This document shows positions 18,760 through 29,204 of a stretch of DNA of 64,000 nt, piece by piece. Each line of letters opens with the position of its first letter. The stretch's first letter is position 1. The notes under the pieces were generated by a model. It saw nothing but the letters and a program-made list of their open reading frames with translations. It did no database searches and was not told where the DNA came from. This DNA comes from Gordonia zhaorongruii (lineage in GTDB: Bacteria; Actinomycetota; Actinomycetes; Mycobacteriales; Mycobacteriaceae): assembly GCF_007559005.1 (NCBI RefSeq), contig NZ_CP041763.1, forward strand, positions 776,463 through 840,462, in the 5' to 3' direction. Made by a program: the position numbers and the translations under genes.

Positions 18760-19833
18760 TCAAGCGTCGATCTCGACGTCGCCGCACGGGGCGGTGACGC
18801 AGATCTGGACGTGCTGGTCGGGCTCGGATTCGATGTCGCCGGTCAGCACGTTGCGAGTGCTTCCGGCCTTGCGGACCTTGGTGCAGCTGAAGCAGATGCC
18901 CATCCGGCATCCGTATTCGGGATTCAATCCGGCATCTTCGGCCTGTTCGAGGATGGTGCGGCCGTCGTTCTCGGCGGTCACGTCCGATCCGCTGAAGGTG
19001 ATTTCGCCGGTGACGTCGTCGGGATCGATCTCGATCGGTGCCGCGAGCGTGAACGCCTCGGTGTGCAGACGGTCGGCGATGCCTGCGCCGTCGGTGTACT
19101 CGCGGACCGCGTCCATCAGCGCTGCCGGGCCGCACATGTACACCTGTGCACCGTCGGCCTCGGCTACATCGGCGATGTGCGCGGCCGAGAAGTGCTCCGG
19201 GGCATCGGTCCGCGTGTAGTGCAGGCGAACGTCGACGCCGTCGACGGTGCGGTCGATCGCGTCGAGTTCGACGCTGTAGGGAACGTCGTCCGGGGTACGT
19301 GCGTAGTGCACGAAGGTGACCGGTCCCCGATGTCCCTCGGAGATCAGGGTGCGCAGCATTGAGAGGACAGGTGTAATGCCGCTTCCACCGCTGACGAGGA
19401 CGACTCGCTCAGGTCGTTCCTGCGGCAGGGAGAACTCGCCGCCGGTGCTGTCCAGGGTGAGCACCTCGCCCGGCCGGACCTGCTCGCGAAGGTGATTGGA
19501 GACGAGGCCGCCGTCGTGCACGGCAACGGTGATCTCCAGCTCGCCGCGGTTGGACTCGGCGTTGGCCGGAGAGAAGAACCGACGGTGTCGAACGCCGTCG
19601 ATTACCACTCCGACCTCGACGTACTGTCCAGCTCGGTGCCCTTTCCACTGGCGCGTGGGCTGCAGGGTCAGGGTGACCGAGCGGTCGGTCTGGCGCCGGA
19701 CCTCGAGGACCTTGGCGCGCGTGTCGCGCCAGGTGAGCATCGGGTCGATGAACTCGAGGTAGCGATCGACCGGGTACGGGGTCGCGGTGGCCTCTACGAG
19801 TGAGCCGACGAGAGTTGCGATGCGATTGGCCAT
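18760..19833 (-). CDS. Ferredoxin reductase with C-terminal [2Fe-2S] domain, desaturase partner
   Basis: The 357-residue protein has an FAD-binding barrel (HRAGQYVEVGVVIDGVRHRR, RxFS-type), an NAD(P) domain (VVLVSGGSGITPVLSMLRTL) and a C-terminal plant-type [2Fe-2S] domain (CRMGICFSC, with a last cysteine in QICVTAPCG). It should pass electrons from NADPH to the desaturase, like mycobacterial Rv3230c. ATG at 19833 is chosen over the upstream start at 19881, because the latter would translate across the operator palindrome. The gene is the first of the two-gene operon. Confidence 0.92.
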   Translation of the reverse strand: MANRIATLVGSLVEATATPYPVDRYLEFIDPMLTWRDTRAKVLEVRRQTDRSVTLTLQPTRQWKGHRAGQYVEVGVVIDGVRHRRFFSPANAESNRGELEITVAVHDGGLVSNHLREQVRPGEVLTLDSTGGEFSLPQERPERVVLVSGGSGITPVLSMLRTLISEGHRGPVTFVHYARTPDDVPYSVELDAIDRTVDGVDVRLHYTRTDAPEHFSAAHIADVAEADGAQVYMCGPAALMDAVREYTDGAGIADRLHTEAFTLAAPIEIDPDDVTGEITFSGSDVTAENDGRTILEQAEDAGLNPEYGCRMGICFSCTKVRKAGSTRNVLTGDIESEPDQHVQICVTAPCGDVEIDA

Positions 19834-19865
19834 GCCGGTTCTCCTCCAGTTCGTTCTAAGTTTGA

Positions 19866-19881
19866 GTGTACATATGTACAC
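19866..19881. promoter_or_regulatory. Perfect 16-bp palindromic operator in the desaturase/FabR-like intergenic region
   Basis: GTGTACATATGTACAC is a perfect palindrome located 33 bases upstream of the reductase start and 88 bases upstream of the divergent TetR start. It is the obvious binding site for the FabR-like protein encoded next to it. Confidence 0.75.
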
Positions 19882-19956
19882 ACAAATAATGACTGGCTGT
19901 TCCGGTGGGTGTCAAGGTCGTGTCCATGTGTTGGCCGTCACGGGGGACCGGTGGCT

Positions 19957-19962
19957 TAGACT
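19957..19962 (+). promoter_or_regulatory. Putative -10 box for a leaderless fabR-like transcript
   Basis: TAGACT ends 6 bases before GTG 19969, and no Shine-Dalgarno sequence is present. The spacing would place the transcription start at or next to the GTG, as in actinobacterial leaderless mRNAs. Confidence 0.4.
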
Positions 19963-19968
19963 GCCCAC

Positions 19969-20592
19969 GTGGCTGGGAGCCGAGCGGAGAAGAAGGAGCA
20001 GACGCGTCAGGCGCTGCTCGATAACACCATCGACTTGGTGGACGACCGTTCCTTCGGCAGCATCAGCCTGCGTGAGGTGGCACGAGGCGCCGGAATCGTG
20101 CCGACCGCCTTCTACCGCCACTTCGCCTCGATGGAGGATCTCGGCGTCACGCTCGTCGAGGACGCGATGCGCATGCTTCGCGGAGCGTTGCGGGAGGCCC
20201 GACGCGATCTGACGGCCCGGGGCATGCCCACGGCGCGGGAGTCGCTCGCAGTTCTCCTCAAGAAGGTCAAGAGCGACGAGAAGCAGTTCCGCTTCCTGGT
20301 TCGCGAGCAGCACGGCGGCGTCAGCGAAGTGCGCCGCGCGATCGGGACCGAACTGCGACTGCTCTCGCGTGAGCTGGCGATCGACCTGGCGCGCACGCCC
20401 GGCCTCGCTCAGTGGGAGGCCGAGGATCTCGAGGTGAGCGCGGACCTGATCGTCACCATCATGCTGACGACAGTGGCCGAACTGCTCGACGGGGACGGCC
20501 GGGAGTCGACCGAGCGTGCCCTCGTCAGCCGTGCTGAACGTCAACTCATCCTGGTGTTCCTCGGAATGGGGCAGTGGCGCCCGCGTTCCTGA
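19969..20592 (+). CDS. FabR-like TetR repressor of unsaturated fatty acid synthesis
   Basis: The 207-residue protein resembles E. coli FabR along its length: an EKKEQTRQALLD start, the recognition region SLREVARGAGIVPTAFYRHF, and the later FRFLVREQHGGVSEVRRAI segment. FabR-type regulators sense the acyl-chain pool and repress unsaturated fatty acid genes. The gene is divergent from the reductase-desaturase operon, with a perfect palindrome between them, so its target is clear from context. The start is GTG 19969, probably leaderless. A 182-base stretch without a gene follows. Confidence 0.88.
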   Translation: MAGSRAEKKEQTRQALLDNTIDLVDDRSFGSISLREVARGAGIVPTAFYRHFASMEDLGVTLVEDAMRMLRGALREARRDLTARGMPTARESLAVLLKKVKSDEKQFRFLVREQHGGVSEVRRAIGTELRLLSRELAIDLARTPGLAQWEAEDLEVSADLIVTIMLTTVAELLDGDGRESTERALVSRAERQLILVFLGMGQWRPRS

Positions 20593-20774
20593 TCGATCTG
20601 GTCGTGGTGAGTACGTATTCGCCTGGGATATCGATGGATTCGACCGCTGCCGATAAGAGCCGCTGCCGGTAACGGTCACGCAACGCCTGCGTTGCGGTAG
20701 AGGCACACGACTTGGAGTCCAGCTGCGAGCGACCTATCGTTACTCAAGTTGCTGGTGTTACTGAAGGGACTAGA

Positions 20775-21686
20775 GTGATTCGTCGCAGGGTGGTGTCGTC
20801 GTGTGTGTCCGTGGTTGTCGCGTGCGGCGTGACTGCGGGCGCGGGCACTGCGAGCGCGATGCCCTCCCTACCCGGTCTGCCACCGCTTCCCGACCTGCGG
20901 ATCCCGTTGCCCATGCTGGTGCCGAACGTGCCTGCGCCGCCCGCCACAGAGGCTGATCTGAAGAACAGCTTCGACAAGGCGGCGAAGAGATCGAGCAAGA
21001 AGACGCCCGGCAGCGTCGGAATCGCCATCACCCCGGTCAACAGCGACGAGACGATGTCGTTCGGCAGCGTCCGCACGGCCCGTGCGTGGTCGACCCTGAA
21101 GGTTCCGGTGTCGATCGCCGCCGAACGCGCCAACGGCGCAGCGGTCGACGACGATGTGCGCAAGGCGATCCGCAAGTCCGACAACGATGCGGCCGAACGG
21201 CTCTGGGACTCGCTCGGCGGTGGTGCTCGTGCCGTCGACGGCGTGACGGCCGTCCTGCGCGAGGCGCACGACGTGAAGACCCACGTGGACTCGGAGTTGG
21301 ATCATCCGCGCAGCTACCCGGGCTACACCCATTGGAGACTGGCGCAGCAAGCGGTGTTCGGCGCGCACCTGCAATGTCTTCCCGATTCCGGTCCGGTTCT
21401 CGATCACATGCGTGAGGTCGAGGCGAACCAGAAGTGGGGAATGAAGAACGTGCGCAAGCGCGGTGTGACCACCGCGGTGAAAGGCGGATGGGGGCCGGCG
21501 ACCGACGCAACGGGGAAGTATGTCGTGCGTCAGCTCTCAGTCGTCACCACCCCGCGCGGCGCATTCGCGGTGAGCATGGCGGCCCTTCCGACGAGCGGAT
21601 CGTTCTCGGATGGGACCGTCATGCTCAACCGCATTGGTAAATGGGTCGGCGACAACATGGACGTGCTGCCGACGGGCCTCTGCTGA
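20775..21686 (+). CDS. Secreted beta-lactamase-fold (class A/PBP-like) protein
   Basis: The 303-residue protein has an export signal (VVSSCVSVVVACGVTAGAG...SA) and a Pro/Leu-rich linker. The serine hydrolase triad of the penicillin-recognising fold follows: S106xxK109 (STLK), SDN at 135-137 and KGG at 236-238. These are the active-site elements of class A beta-lactamases and related peptidases, so it acts on peptidoglycan-like or beta-lactam substrates outside the cell. A clear glutamate of the omega loop was not identified, so true beta-lactamase activity is uncertain. GTG 20775 follows AAGGGA with 5 bases of spacing; an ATG at 20712 would add residues ahead of the signal and is rejected. 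Confidence 0.85.
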   Translation: MIRRRVVSSCVSVVVACGVTAGAGTASAMPSLPGLPPLPDLRIPLPMLVPNVPAPPATEADLKNSFDKAAKRSSKKTPGSVGIAITPVNSDETMSFGSVRTARAWSTLKVPVSIAAERANGAAVDDDVRKAIRKSDNDAAERLWDSLGGGARAVDGVTAVLREAHDVKTHVDSELDHPRSYPGYTHWRLAQQAVFGAHLQCLPDSGPVLDHMREVEANQKWGMKNVRKRGVTTAVKGGWGPATDATGKYVVRQLSVVTTPRGAFAVSMAALPTSGSFSDGTVMLNRIGKWVGDNMDVLPTGLC

Positions 21687-21700
21687 CCGACCCGGCGTGA

Positions 21701-23056
21701 CTACTTCCCGAACGTGGTCAGCAGGATCGCCTCGGCGAGCGCGGTACGCCGCAGTTCCTCCGGGTCGACGCTCTCGTTCGGCGCGTGGATGTGGGTGAGC
21801 GGCTCTTCCACGCCGAGCAGTGCGATCTCCGCGTCCGGGTGCGCTGCGGCGAGTGCGCTGGTCAGGGGAATCGATCCGCCCTGACCGGCATGGAACACCG
21901 GCACTCCGTCGTAGGCGCTGACCATCGCCTCGGTCAGCGCTGTGTAGCCGGGACCGTCCGTCTCGGCGCGGAAGCCGCCACCGAACGCGTCCGGCTCGAA
22001 CTCCATCTGCACGCCCCACGGAGTGTGCTCGCGCAGGTGCGCGACGAGTGCGTGGTACGTGGCCTCGGTGTCGAGGCCCGGCGGAACACGCAGGTTCAGC
22101 ATCGCCGATGCCTGCGGGATGATCGCCGCCGCACAATCCTCGGTGTTCGGCACGTCCATCCCGATCACGGTGACCACCGGCCGCGCCCATGCCATGTCGG
22201 CCGGGTCCCCGCTGCCGAGGATCTCGGTGCCGTCGAGTGCGCCGATATCCTTCCGGAACTGCTCATCCGAGTACGTCACTCCCGCCCACTTCTGATCGTT
22301 GGGGACGCCCTCGATGACGGTGTCTCCGTGCTCGTTTCGCAGCGACGCTATCCCGGCGATCAGCGCGGCCATCGCGTCGGGCGTCGGTCCGCCCGCGCCA
22401 CCCGCGTGGACGCCGGATTCCAGCGCCCGAACGGTCATCTTCACGTTCACCACGCCACGCAGGCTGGTCGTCAGGGTCGGGATGCCGACGGCCACGTTGC
22501 CGGTGTCGCCGATCAGGATCAGGTCGGCTGCGAACAGTTCTGGGCGTCGCGCCACCAGGTCGTCGAGTCCTTCGCCGCCGGCCTCCTCCGAGCCCTCGAT
22601 GATGATGCGCACGTTGCACGACACATCGTCGAGAACCGCGCGCAGGGCGGTCAGGTGGGCGACGATGTTGCCCTTGCAGTCGGCTGCACCGCGTCCGTAC
22701 CAGCGGCCGTCGTGATCGGTCAGCTCGAACGGCGGGGTGTTCCACTCGGCGTCGGGCCCGGGCGGCTGCACGTCGTGATGGCTGTAGAGGGCGATGGTCG
22801 GGCTGCCCTCCGGGCCGGGTCGGTGCCCGACGATGGCGGGTGAGCCGTCGCAGGTGACGATCACCTCGGACGAGAATCCGAGTTCGGCGAAGGCCGCTGC
22901 CACCCAATCGGCACTGGCCCGGTTCGCTTGCGCTTTCGACGAATCCAGGTGGATCGATGGCAACGAGACGAGAGTGCGAAGGTCGTCCTTCGCGCGATTC
23001 ATGAGTTCGGTGACGGCGGTCGACAGGGTTTGTGTGCTCATCCCAGTGGGGCTCAT
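21701..23056 (-). CDS. M20-family metallopeptidase (dipeptidase)
   Basis: The 451-residue protein is an M20 zinc peptidase: metal ligands in ALYSHHDVQPPG and GRGAADCKGNI, the catalytic pair in IIEGSEEAGGEG, and a C-terminal histidine in HIHAPNE. The GGAGGPTPDAM insert belongs to the dimerisation lid. The family removes amino acids from small peptides. The start at ATG 23056 lies 4 bases after the pirin stop; a second ATG at 23041 is also possible. It is the last gene of the pirin-MarR-pirin-M20 operon. Confidence 0.92.
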   Translation of the reverse strand: MSPTGMSTQTLSTAVTELMNRAKDDLRTLVSLPSIHLDSSKAQANRASADWVAAAFAELGFSSEVIVTCDGSPAIVGHRPGPEGSPTIALYSHHDVQPPGPDAEWNTPPFELTDHDGRWYGRGAADCKGNIVAHLTALRAVLDDVSCNVRIIIEGSEEAGGEGLDDLVARRPELFAADLILIGDTGNVAVGIPTLTTSLRGVVNVKMTVRALESGVHAGGAGGPTPDAMAALIAGIASLRNEHGDTVIEGVPNDQKWAGVTYSDEQFRKDIGALDGTEILGSGDPADMAWARPVVTVIGMDVPNTEDCAAAIIPQASAMLNLRVPPGLDTEATYHALVAHLREHTPWGVQMEFEPDAFGGGFRAETDGPGYTALTEAMVSAYDGVPVFHAGQGGSIPLTSALAAAHPDAEIALLGVEEPLTHIHAPNESVDPEELRRTALAEAILLTTFGK

Positions 23057-23060
23057 GCCA

Positions 23061-23819
23061 TCAGGATGGCACGACATCGAAGCTCGCGTGCATCTCCCAG
23101 AACAGGATCTCGGCACCCGCACCGCCGGCATCGGGTATGACCTGGTAATTCGGCGAGTCTGTGAGGCGTGCGGCATCCCCTTCGGACAGCTCACGGTGCT
23201 CACCGTCGACGTCGATCGAGACGGTTCCGCGCGCAACGTACAGGTGCCCGAACGGTGCGCCGGGCAGTGTGATCGGCTGGCCCGCGTGCGGCCGGGCGAT
23301 GTGCAGCGCGGCGAATCGGTTCTCGATCCGGGCGACGTCCGGCCCGGTGTGCTCGGCGCGACCGGAAGCGACGACGACGGGCTCACCGGACGCGAGCGCC
23401 TCGGTGAAGTCGTGCTCGGAGTGACTCGGCGGAAGGCCGTCCGTCTGCGGGGCCACCCACATCTGGACCACTCTCAGCGGCCGCCGCTCGGAACGGGTGG
23501 ATGCGTTCCGTTCGGAGTGGATGATCCCGCGTCCTGCGGTCATCCGGCCGAGGACGCCCGGTCTCATCGTCGCGGTGTAGCCGGCGGAGTCGTGGTGCAC
23601 CACGGCACCGTCGAGCACCCAGGTGAGGATCTCCATGTTCTGGTGCTGGTGCGCATCGAGGCCTTCTCCGGGGGCGACGACGTCGTCGTTGTTCATCACG
23701 AGGACACCGTGGGCGTTGCCGAACAGGTCGTAGTTCCCAGTGCCGGGGAACGACTGCCGGGAGGTAAGCCATTCGTTCGACCAGTGGTGACGATCGCCGG
23801 AGGCGATGACGGTGATCAT
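23061..23819 (-). CDS. Pirin-family bicupin protein (second pirin of the operon)
   Basis: The 252-residue protein is a two-cupin pirin. The N-terminal cupin has the metal-binding set HQHQNMEILTWVL and GAVVHHDSAG, then MTAGRGIIHSE. Pirins of the YhaK/YhhW type dioxygenate quercetin or act as redox sensors; the substrate here is unknown. ATG 23819 overlaps the stop of marR by four bases. A second pirin lies on the other side of marR; the two are only distantly alike, so this is not a recent duplication. Confidence 0.9.
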   Translation of the reverse strand: MITVIASGDRHHWSNEWLTSRQSFPGTGNYDLFGNAHGVLVMNNDDVVAPGEGLDAHQHQNMEILTWVLDGAVVHHDSAGYTATMRPGVLGRMTAGRGIIHSERNASTRSERRPLRVVQMWVAPQTDGLPPSHSEHDFTEALASGEPVVVASGRAEHTGPDVARIENRFAALHIARPHAGQPITLPGAPFGHLYVARGTVSIDVDGEHRELSEGDAARLTDSPNYQVIPDAGGAGAEILFWEMHASFDVVPS

Positions 23820-24277
23820 CGGGTACCGAGGTGGGTCGACAGGCGGCGCATGACGGTCTCGAGCGCCGGACCGTCGTCGGGGGACAGGGCCGAGTAGAAG
23901 ACCTCTTCCACATCGTCGCGGTGCCGGCGCGCGGCGGATCCGAAGGCGGTGAGTCCGCTCGCGGTGAGGGCGGCATAGCTGCCCCGACGGTCGCCGGGAA
24001 CGGGTTCGCGGCACAGCCAGCCGCGCTCGCACAGGGTGCGCACCTGGTAGGTGAGCCGGGATGCGGAGAACACCATGCGCCGCGACAGCTCGTTCATGCG
24101 GAGACGGTGGTCGGGAGCCTCCGCGAGGAGTAGGAGCACGTGATAATCGGTCAGCGACATGGCCGGGTCGCCGGCGCGGAGCCGCTCGTCGAGGAGCGTC
24201 TGCACGCGTGCGCTGTTCTCGATGAAGAGCCGCCATGCTCGCTCGGTCGGAGCGCAGGCGTCGTGGACAGCGGTCAT
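23816..24277 (-). CDS. MarR-family transcriptional regulator embedded between two pirin genes
   Basis: The 153-residue protein has a MarR winged helix: LTDYHVLLLLAEAPDHRLRMNELSRRMVFSASRLTYQVRTLCERGW, then the wing PVPGDRRGSYAALT. MarR proteins bind palindromes as dimers and often respond to phenolics or oxidants, which fits pirin partners with quercetinase activity. ATG 24277 overlaps the upstream pirin stop, and its own stop overlaps the downstream pirin start, so regulator and both targets are made in a coupled ratio. The candidate operator at 25264-25287 lies ahead of the first pirin. Confidence 0.9.
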   Translation of the reverse strand: MTAVHDACAPTERAWRLFIENSARVQTLLDERLRAGDPAMSLTDYHVLLLLAEAPDHRLRMNELSRRMVFSASRLTYQVRTLCERGWLCREPVPGDRRGSYAALTASGLTAFGSAARRHRDDVEEVFYSALSPDDGPALETVMRRLSTHLGTR

Positions 24278-25248
24278 CGGACGGACCGGTGCGGGCGCAG
24301 TGCATCCGGCGGGACCACGCCGAGGCGGCCGGCCTGGAAGTCCTCGAGCGCCTGGACGAGTTCCTGCTTGGTGTTCATGACGAACGGACCGTACTGCGCC
24401 ACCGGTTCCCGGATCGGTCGTCCGCCGAGAAGGAGGACCTCGAGCGCGGGACGATTGGAGTCCTGCGTGTCGTCGGCGGAGACGGTGATCCGGTCGCCCG
24501 CGCCGAACAGGGCGAGTTGGCCTCCCTCGATGGGGCGTCGGTCCGGGCCGACTGCGCCGCGGCCCGACAGCACGTACACGAGCGCGTTGAAATCGGGGTT
24601 CCACGGCGTCGAGAGGCGGGCACCGGGCTGAATCGTCGCGTGGGCGAACGTGATCGGCGTGTGGGTCGATCCGGGTCCTTCGTGGCCGTCGATACCGCCC
24701 GCGACGATGCGGACGAGAGCTCCCGCGTCGTCAGAGGTCAGCAGGCGGACCTGCCCGCCTTCGAGGTTCTGATAGCGCGGCGCCAGGAACTTGTCCGCTG
24801 ACGGCAGGTTGACCCACAGCTGGATTCCGTGGAAGACGCCGCCCGATTCGACGAGGTCGACCGGCGGGGTCTCGATGTGCAGGACGCCCGATCCGGCGGT
24901 CATCCACTGGGTGGCGCCGTTCTCGATGAGTCCGCCGCCGCCGCTGGAATCCTGGTGCTGGAAACGGCCGTCGATGATGTACGTGACGGTCTCGAATCCG
25001 CGGTGCGGATGCCAGTCGGTGCCGCGGGGTTCGCCGGGCTGATACTCGACCTCGCCCATCTGGTCCATGTGGATGAACGGGTCGAGATCCCGCGAGTGGA
25101 CGCCGGCGAACGCGCGGACCACCGGGAATCCCTCGCCTTCGAAGCCCCGCGGTCCGGTCGTGATGGTGCGGACCGGACGCTCGACTTCCTCGGGGCCGGG
25201 TGCGCTGATGCGCGGCAATGTCAGGGTGTCGGCGGTCACTGCGGGCAT
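24274..25248 (-). CDS. Pirin-family bicupin protein (first pirin of the operon)
   Basis: The 324-residue protein is a full pirin. The cupin signature HPHRGFETVTYIIDGRFQHQDS supplies the metal-binding histidines (WHPHRG, then HQDS), followed by MTAGSGVLHIE, and a C-terminal cupin ends near residue 260. It is longer than the second pirin, with an N-terminal strand and a C-terminal tail of about 40 residues. TAAGGAG lies 6 bases ahead of ATG 25248. It is the first gene of the four-gene operon; a 76-base AT-rich region upstream holds the putative MarR operator. Confidence 0.92.
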   Translation of the reverse strand: MPAVTADTLTLPRISAPGPEEVERPVRTITTGPRGFEGEGFPVVRAFAGVHSRDLDPFIHMDQMGEVEYQPGEPRGTDWHPHRGFETVTYIIDGRFQHQDSSGGGGLIENGATQWMTAGSGVLHIETPPVDLVESGGVFHGIQLWVNLPSADKFLAPRYQNLEGGQVRLLTSDDAGALVRIVAGGIDGHEGPGSTHTPITFAHATIQPGARLSTPWNPDFNALVYVLSGRGAVGPDRRPIEGGQLALFGAGDRITVSADDTQDSNRPALEVLLLGGRPIREPVAQYGPFVMNTKQELVQALEDFQAGRLGVVPPDALRPHRSVR

Positions 25249-25263
25249 GTCTGCTCCTTAAAA

Positions 25264-25287
25264 TTAAAACTATCTATTCGGTTTCAA
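25264..25287. promoter_or_regulatory. Imperfect palindrome, candidate MarR operator
   Basis: TTAAAAC at 25264-25270 and GTTTCAA at 25281-25287 form arms with one mismatch around a 10-base centre, in an unusually AT-rich stretch ahead of the pirin operon. The arm length and spacing suit a MarR dimer. Confidence 0.4.
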
Positions 25288-25337
25288 CTGCACCCCAGGT
25301 CATTTAATTCCACGGTGATTCAGGTCATACTCGATGA

Positions 25338-25742
25338 ATGGCAATCATGTCGACACCAGACCGCGCGGGACGAGGCGGGGCCGAACGTCAGCGACTGCGG
25401 AAACTCGCGCAGGCCGCGATGAACGCCGACCAGACCGTCGACCAGGTCGAGGGCATCCTCGGTGAGATGGGCCCGGTCCTGGGCGGACTCACGAAGACCA
25501 TCGACGATCTCGACGTCACCCTCGAGCAGTTCGACGAATCACTGGTGACGTTCAGCGCGACGCTGGCACGTGTCGACGCCACGGTCACCAGGATGTCGGA
25601 CATCGTCTCGCGACTCGACGCCATCGTGTCGCGCGTCGAGGGAGTGGTGGTCATCGCAGAGACTGCGTTGCGCCCGATCACCGTCGTCGAATCGGCCGGT
25701 CGCGCGGTTGCGTCGCGCCTCGGACTCGTTGATCAGAATTGA
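25338..25742 (+). CDS. Small coiled-coil protein, unknown function
   Basis: The 134-residue protein is almost wholly helical with heptad-like repeats ([49 protein letters not shown]) and ends in a short amphipathic helix ([19 protein letters not shown]). No signal peptide or membrane segment is clear. I do not recognise a named family; the pattern recalls small actinobacterial coiled-coil or phasin-like proteins. Starts at ATG 25338 or 25347 are possible and neither has a strong ribosome site. It precedes the aquaporin gene by 13 bases and may share its transcript. Confidence 0.7.
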   Translation: MAIMSTPDRAGRGGAERQRLRKLAQAAMNADQTVDQVEGILGEMGPVLGGLTKTIDDLDVTLEQFDESLVTFSATLARVDATVTRMSDIVSRLDAIVSRVEGVVVIAETALRPITVVESAGRAVASRLGLVDQN

Positions 25743-25755
25743 AAGGGAACCGAAA

Positions 25756-26541
25756 TTGACTGACACAACTGAGTCGACGCCCGCGGTCGCGGCCTCGGCG
25801 AAATGGCTCGCCGAACTGTTCGGCACCTTCTGGCTGGTGTTCGGTGGCTGCGGCAGTGCCATCTTCGCCGCAAAGGTCGTCGCCGATGCCGAGGGAACCG
25901 ATGCGAGCATTCAAGTCGGCATCGGATTCATGGGCGTTGCACTGGCCTTCGGTCTGACCGTCGTGACGATGGCGTACGCCGTCGGGCACATCTCCGGTGG
26001 ACACTTCAATCCCGCCGTCACTCTCGGCGCAGCGGTCGGCGGGCGCCTCCCTTGGCGGGACCTTCCCGGTTACTGGGTCTCGCAGGTCGTCGGCGGCCTT
26101 CTGGCGGGCGCCGCGCTGTACTTCATCGCGAGCGGCCGTGACGGGTTCGACGCCGAAGGGAACATGGCGGCGAACGGCTACGGCGACCACTCGCCGAACG
26201 GATACGGCCTCGCCGCCGTCATCACGGCCGAGATCATTCTGACGGCGTTCTTCCTGATCGTCATTCTCGGCGCGACCGACGGACGGGCGCCGAAGGGCTT
26301 CGGGCCGTTGGCGATCGGCTTGTCCCTCACCCTGATCCACCTGATCTCGATCCCCGTCTCGAACACCTCGGTCAACCCGGCACGGTCGACGGCTGTCGCA
26401 TTTTTCAACGGAGCCGGAGCGCCCGGCCAGCTATGGGTGTTCTGGCTCGCGCCATTGGTGGGCGGTGTGATCGGCGGGCTGCTGTATCCGCTCCTGTTCG
26501 AGAACGGAAAGCTCGCGATCGGCGGCGCTGCGAAGGGCTAA
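25756..26541 (+). CDS. Aquaporin/glycerol facilitator (MIP family)
   Basis: The 261-residue protein has six membrane spans and both NPA boxes of the MIP family: [10 protein letters not shown] in the first half and VNPARSTAV in the second. It starts with the family-like [18 protein letters not shown]. The arginine after the second NPA is the selectivity-filter residue, and the overall sequence is closest in feel to AqpZ, though glycerol transport is not excluded. The start is a TTG at 25756, supported by AAAGGGA 7 bases upstream and by the lack of a suitable ATG or GTG. It is followed 10 bases later by a monoacylglycerol lipase gene. Confidence 0.92.
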   Translation: MTDTTESTPAVAASAKWLAELFGTFWLVFGGCGSAIFAAKVVADAEGTDASIQVGIGFMGVALAFGLTVVTMAYAVGHISGGHFNPAVTLGAAVGGRLPWRDLPGYWVSQVVGGLLAGAALYFIASGRDGFDAEGNMAANGYGDHSPNGYGLAAVITAEIILTAFFLIVILGATDGRAPKGFGPLAIGLSLTLIHLISIPVSNTSVNPARSTAVAFFNGAGAPGQLWVFWLAPLVGGVIGGLLYPLLFENGKLAIGGAAKG

Positions 26542-27388
26542 TGTCTGCCGTATGCAGACCGATACGTCGTCCGTCACCGGGCGGCATGGCACGACCATCG
26601 TCTACGACGTCCACCGTCCCGCAGGGGATCCGGTGGGCGTCGTGGTCATCTCTCACGGAATAGGGGAGCACGGGGGACGCTACCGACACGTAGCCCGGGC
26701 ACTGGCCGACCTGGATTACCTTGTGGTGGTTCCCGATCATGCCGGTCACGGGCGGTCCGGCGGCAAGCGGATGCGCGTCGACGACTTCAGCGACTTCATC
26801 GCCGATCTGGACACCGTGATCGAGGCTGTCGGGTCGGTCGCGGTGCCGCGGTTCCTCATCGGGCACAGCATGGGCGGCGCGATCGCGCTCCGCTACGCCC
26901 TCGACCACGCGGATCGGCTCGACGGGCTGGTGCTCTCGGGTGCGGCTCTCGTGCCCGGGAAGGGCCTGCCGCCGGTGCTGGTGAAGCTGGCGCCGTTCCT
27001 GGGCCGCGTCGTGCCGTGGATGCCGTCGACGACCCTGCCGTCGGAGGCGGTGAGCCGAGACGCCGACGTGGTCGCGGACTATCAGACGGACCCGCTCGTG
27101 TGGCACGGCAGGATCGGCGCCGGACTCGGCGGACAGGTCATCGGTGCGATGGCCGATTTCCCGAAGGAGTTACCGTCGCTGACCATGCCGACGCTGGTTC
27201 TCCACGGGGGCGCAGACGTGCTCGCCGACCCCGATGGCAGCGTCATGGTCGGCGATCTCGCGGGCGCGGAGGACGTGACGGTGACGATCTATCCCGGACT
27301 GTTCCATGAGATCTTCAACGAGCCGGAACGCGATGCGGTGATCGGCGAGGTGACCGATTGGCTCGTCGCGCACACCGCTGATCGCGGC

Positions 27389-29200
<1,812 letters not shown>

Positions 29201-29204
29201 GGGT

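Noticed and set aside
20775-21686. Calling the serine hydrolase a beta-lactamase resistance gene
   Set aside because: SxxK, SDN and KGG are present, but the omega-loop glutamate was not identified, so a peptidoglycan-related role is as likely.
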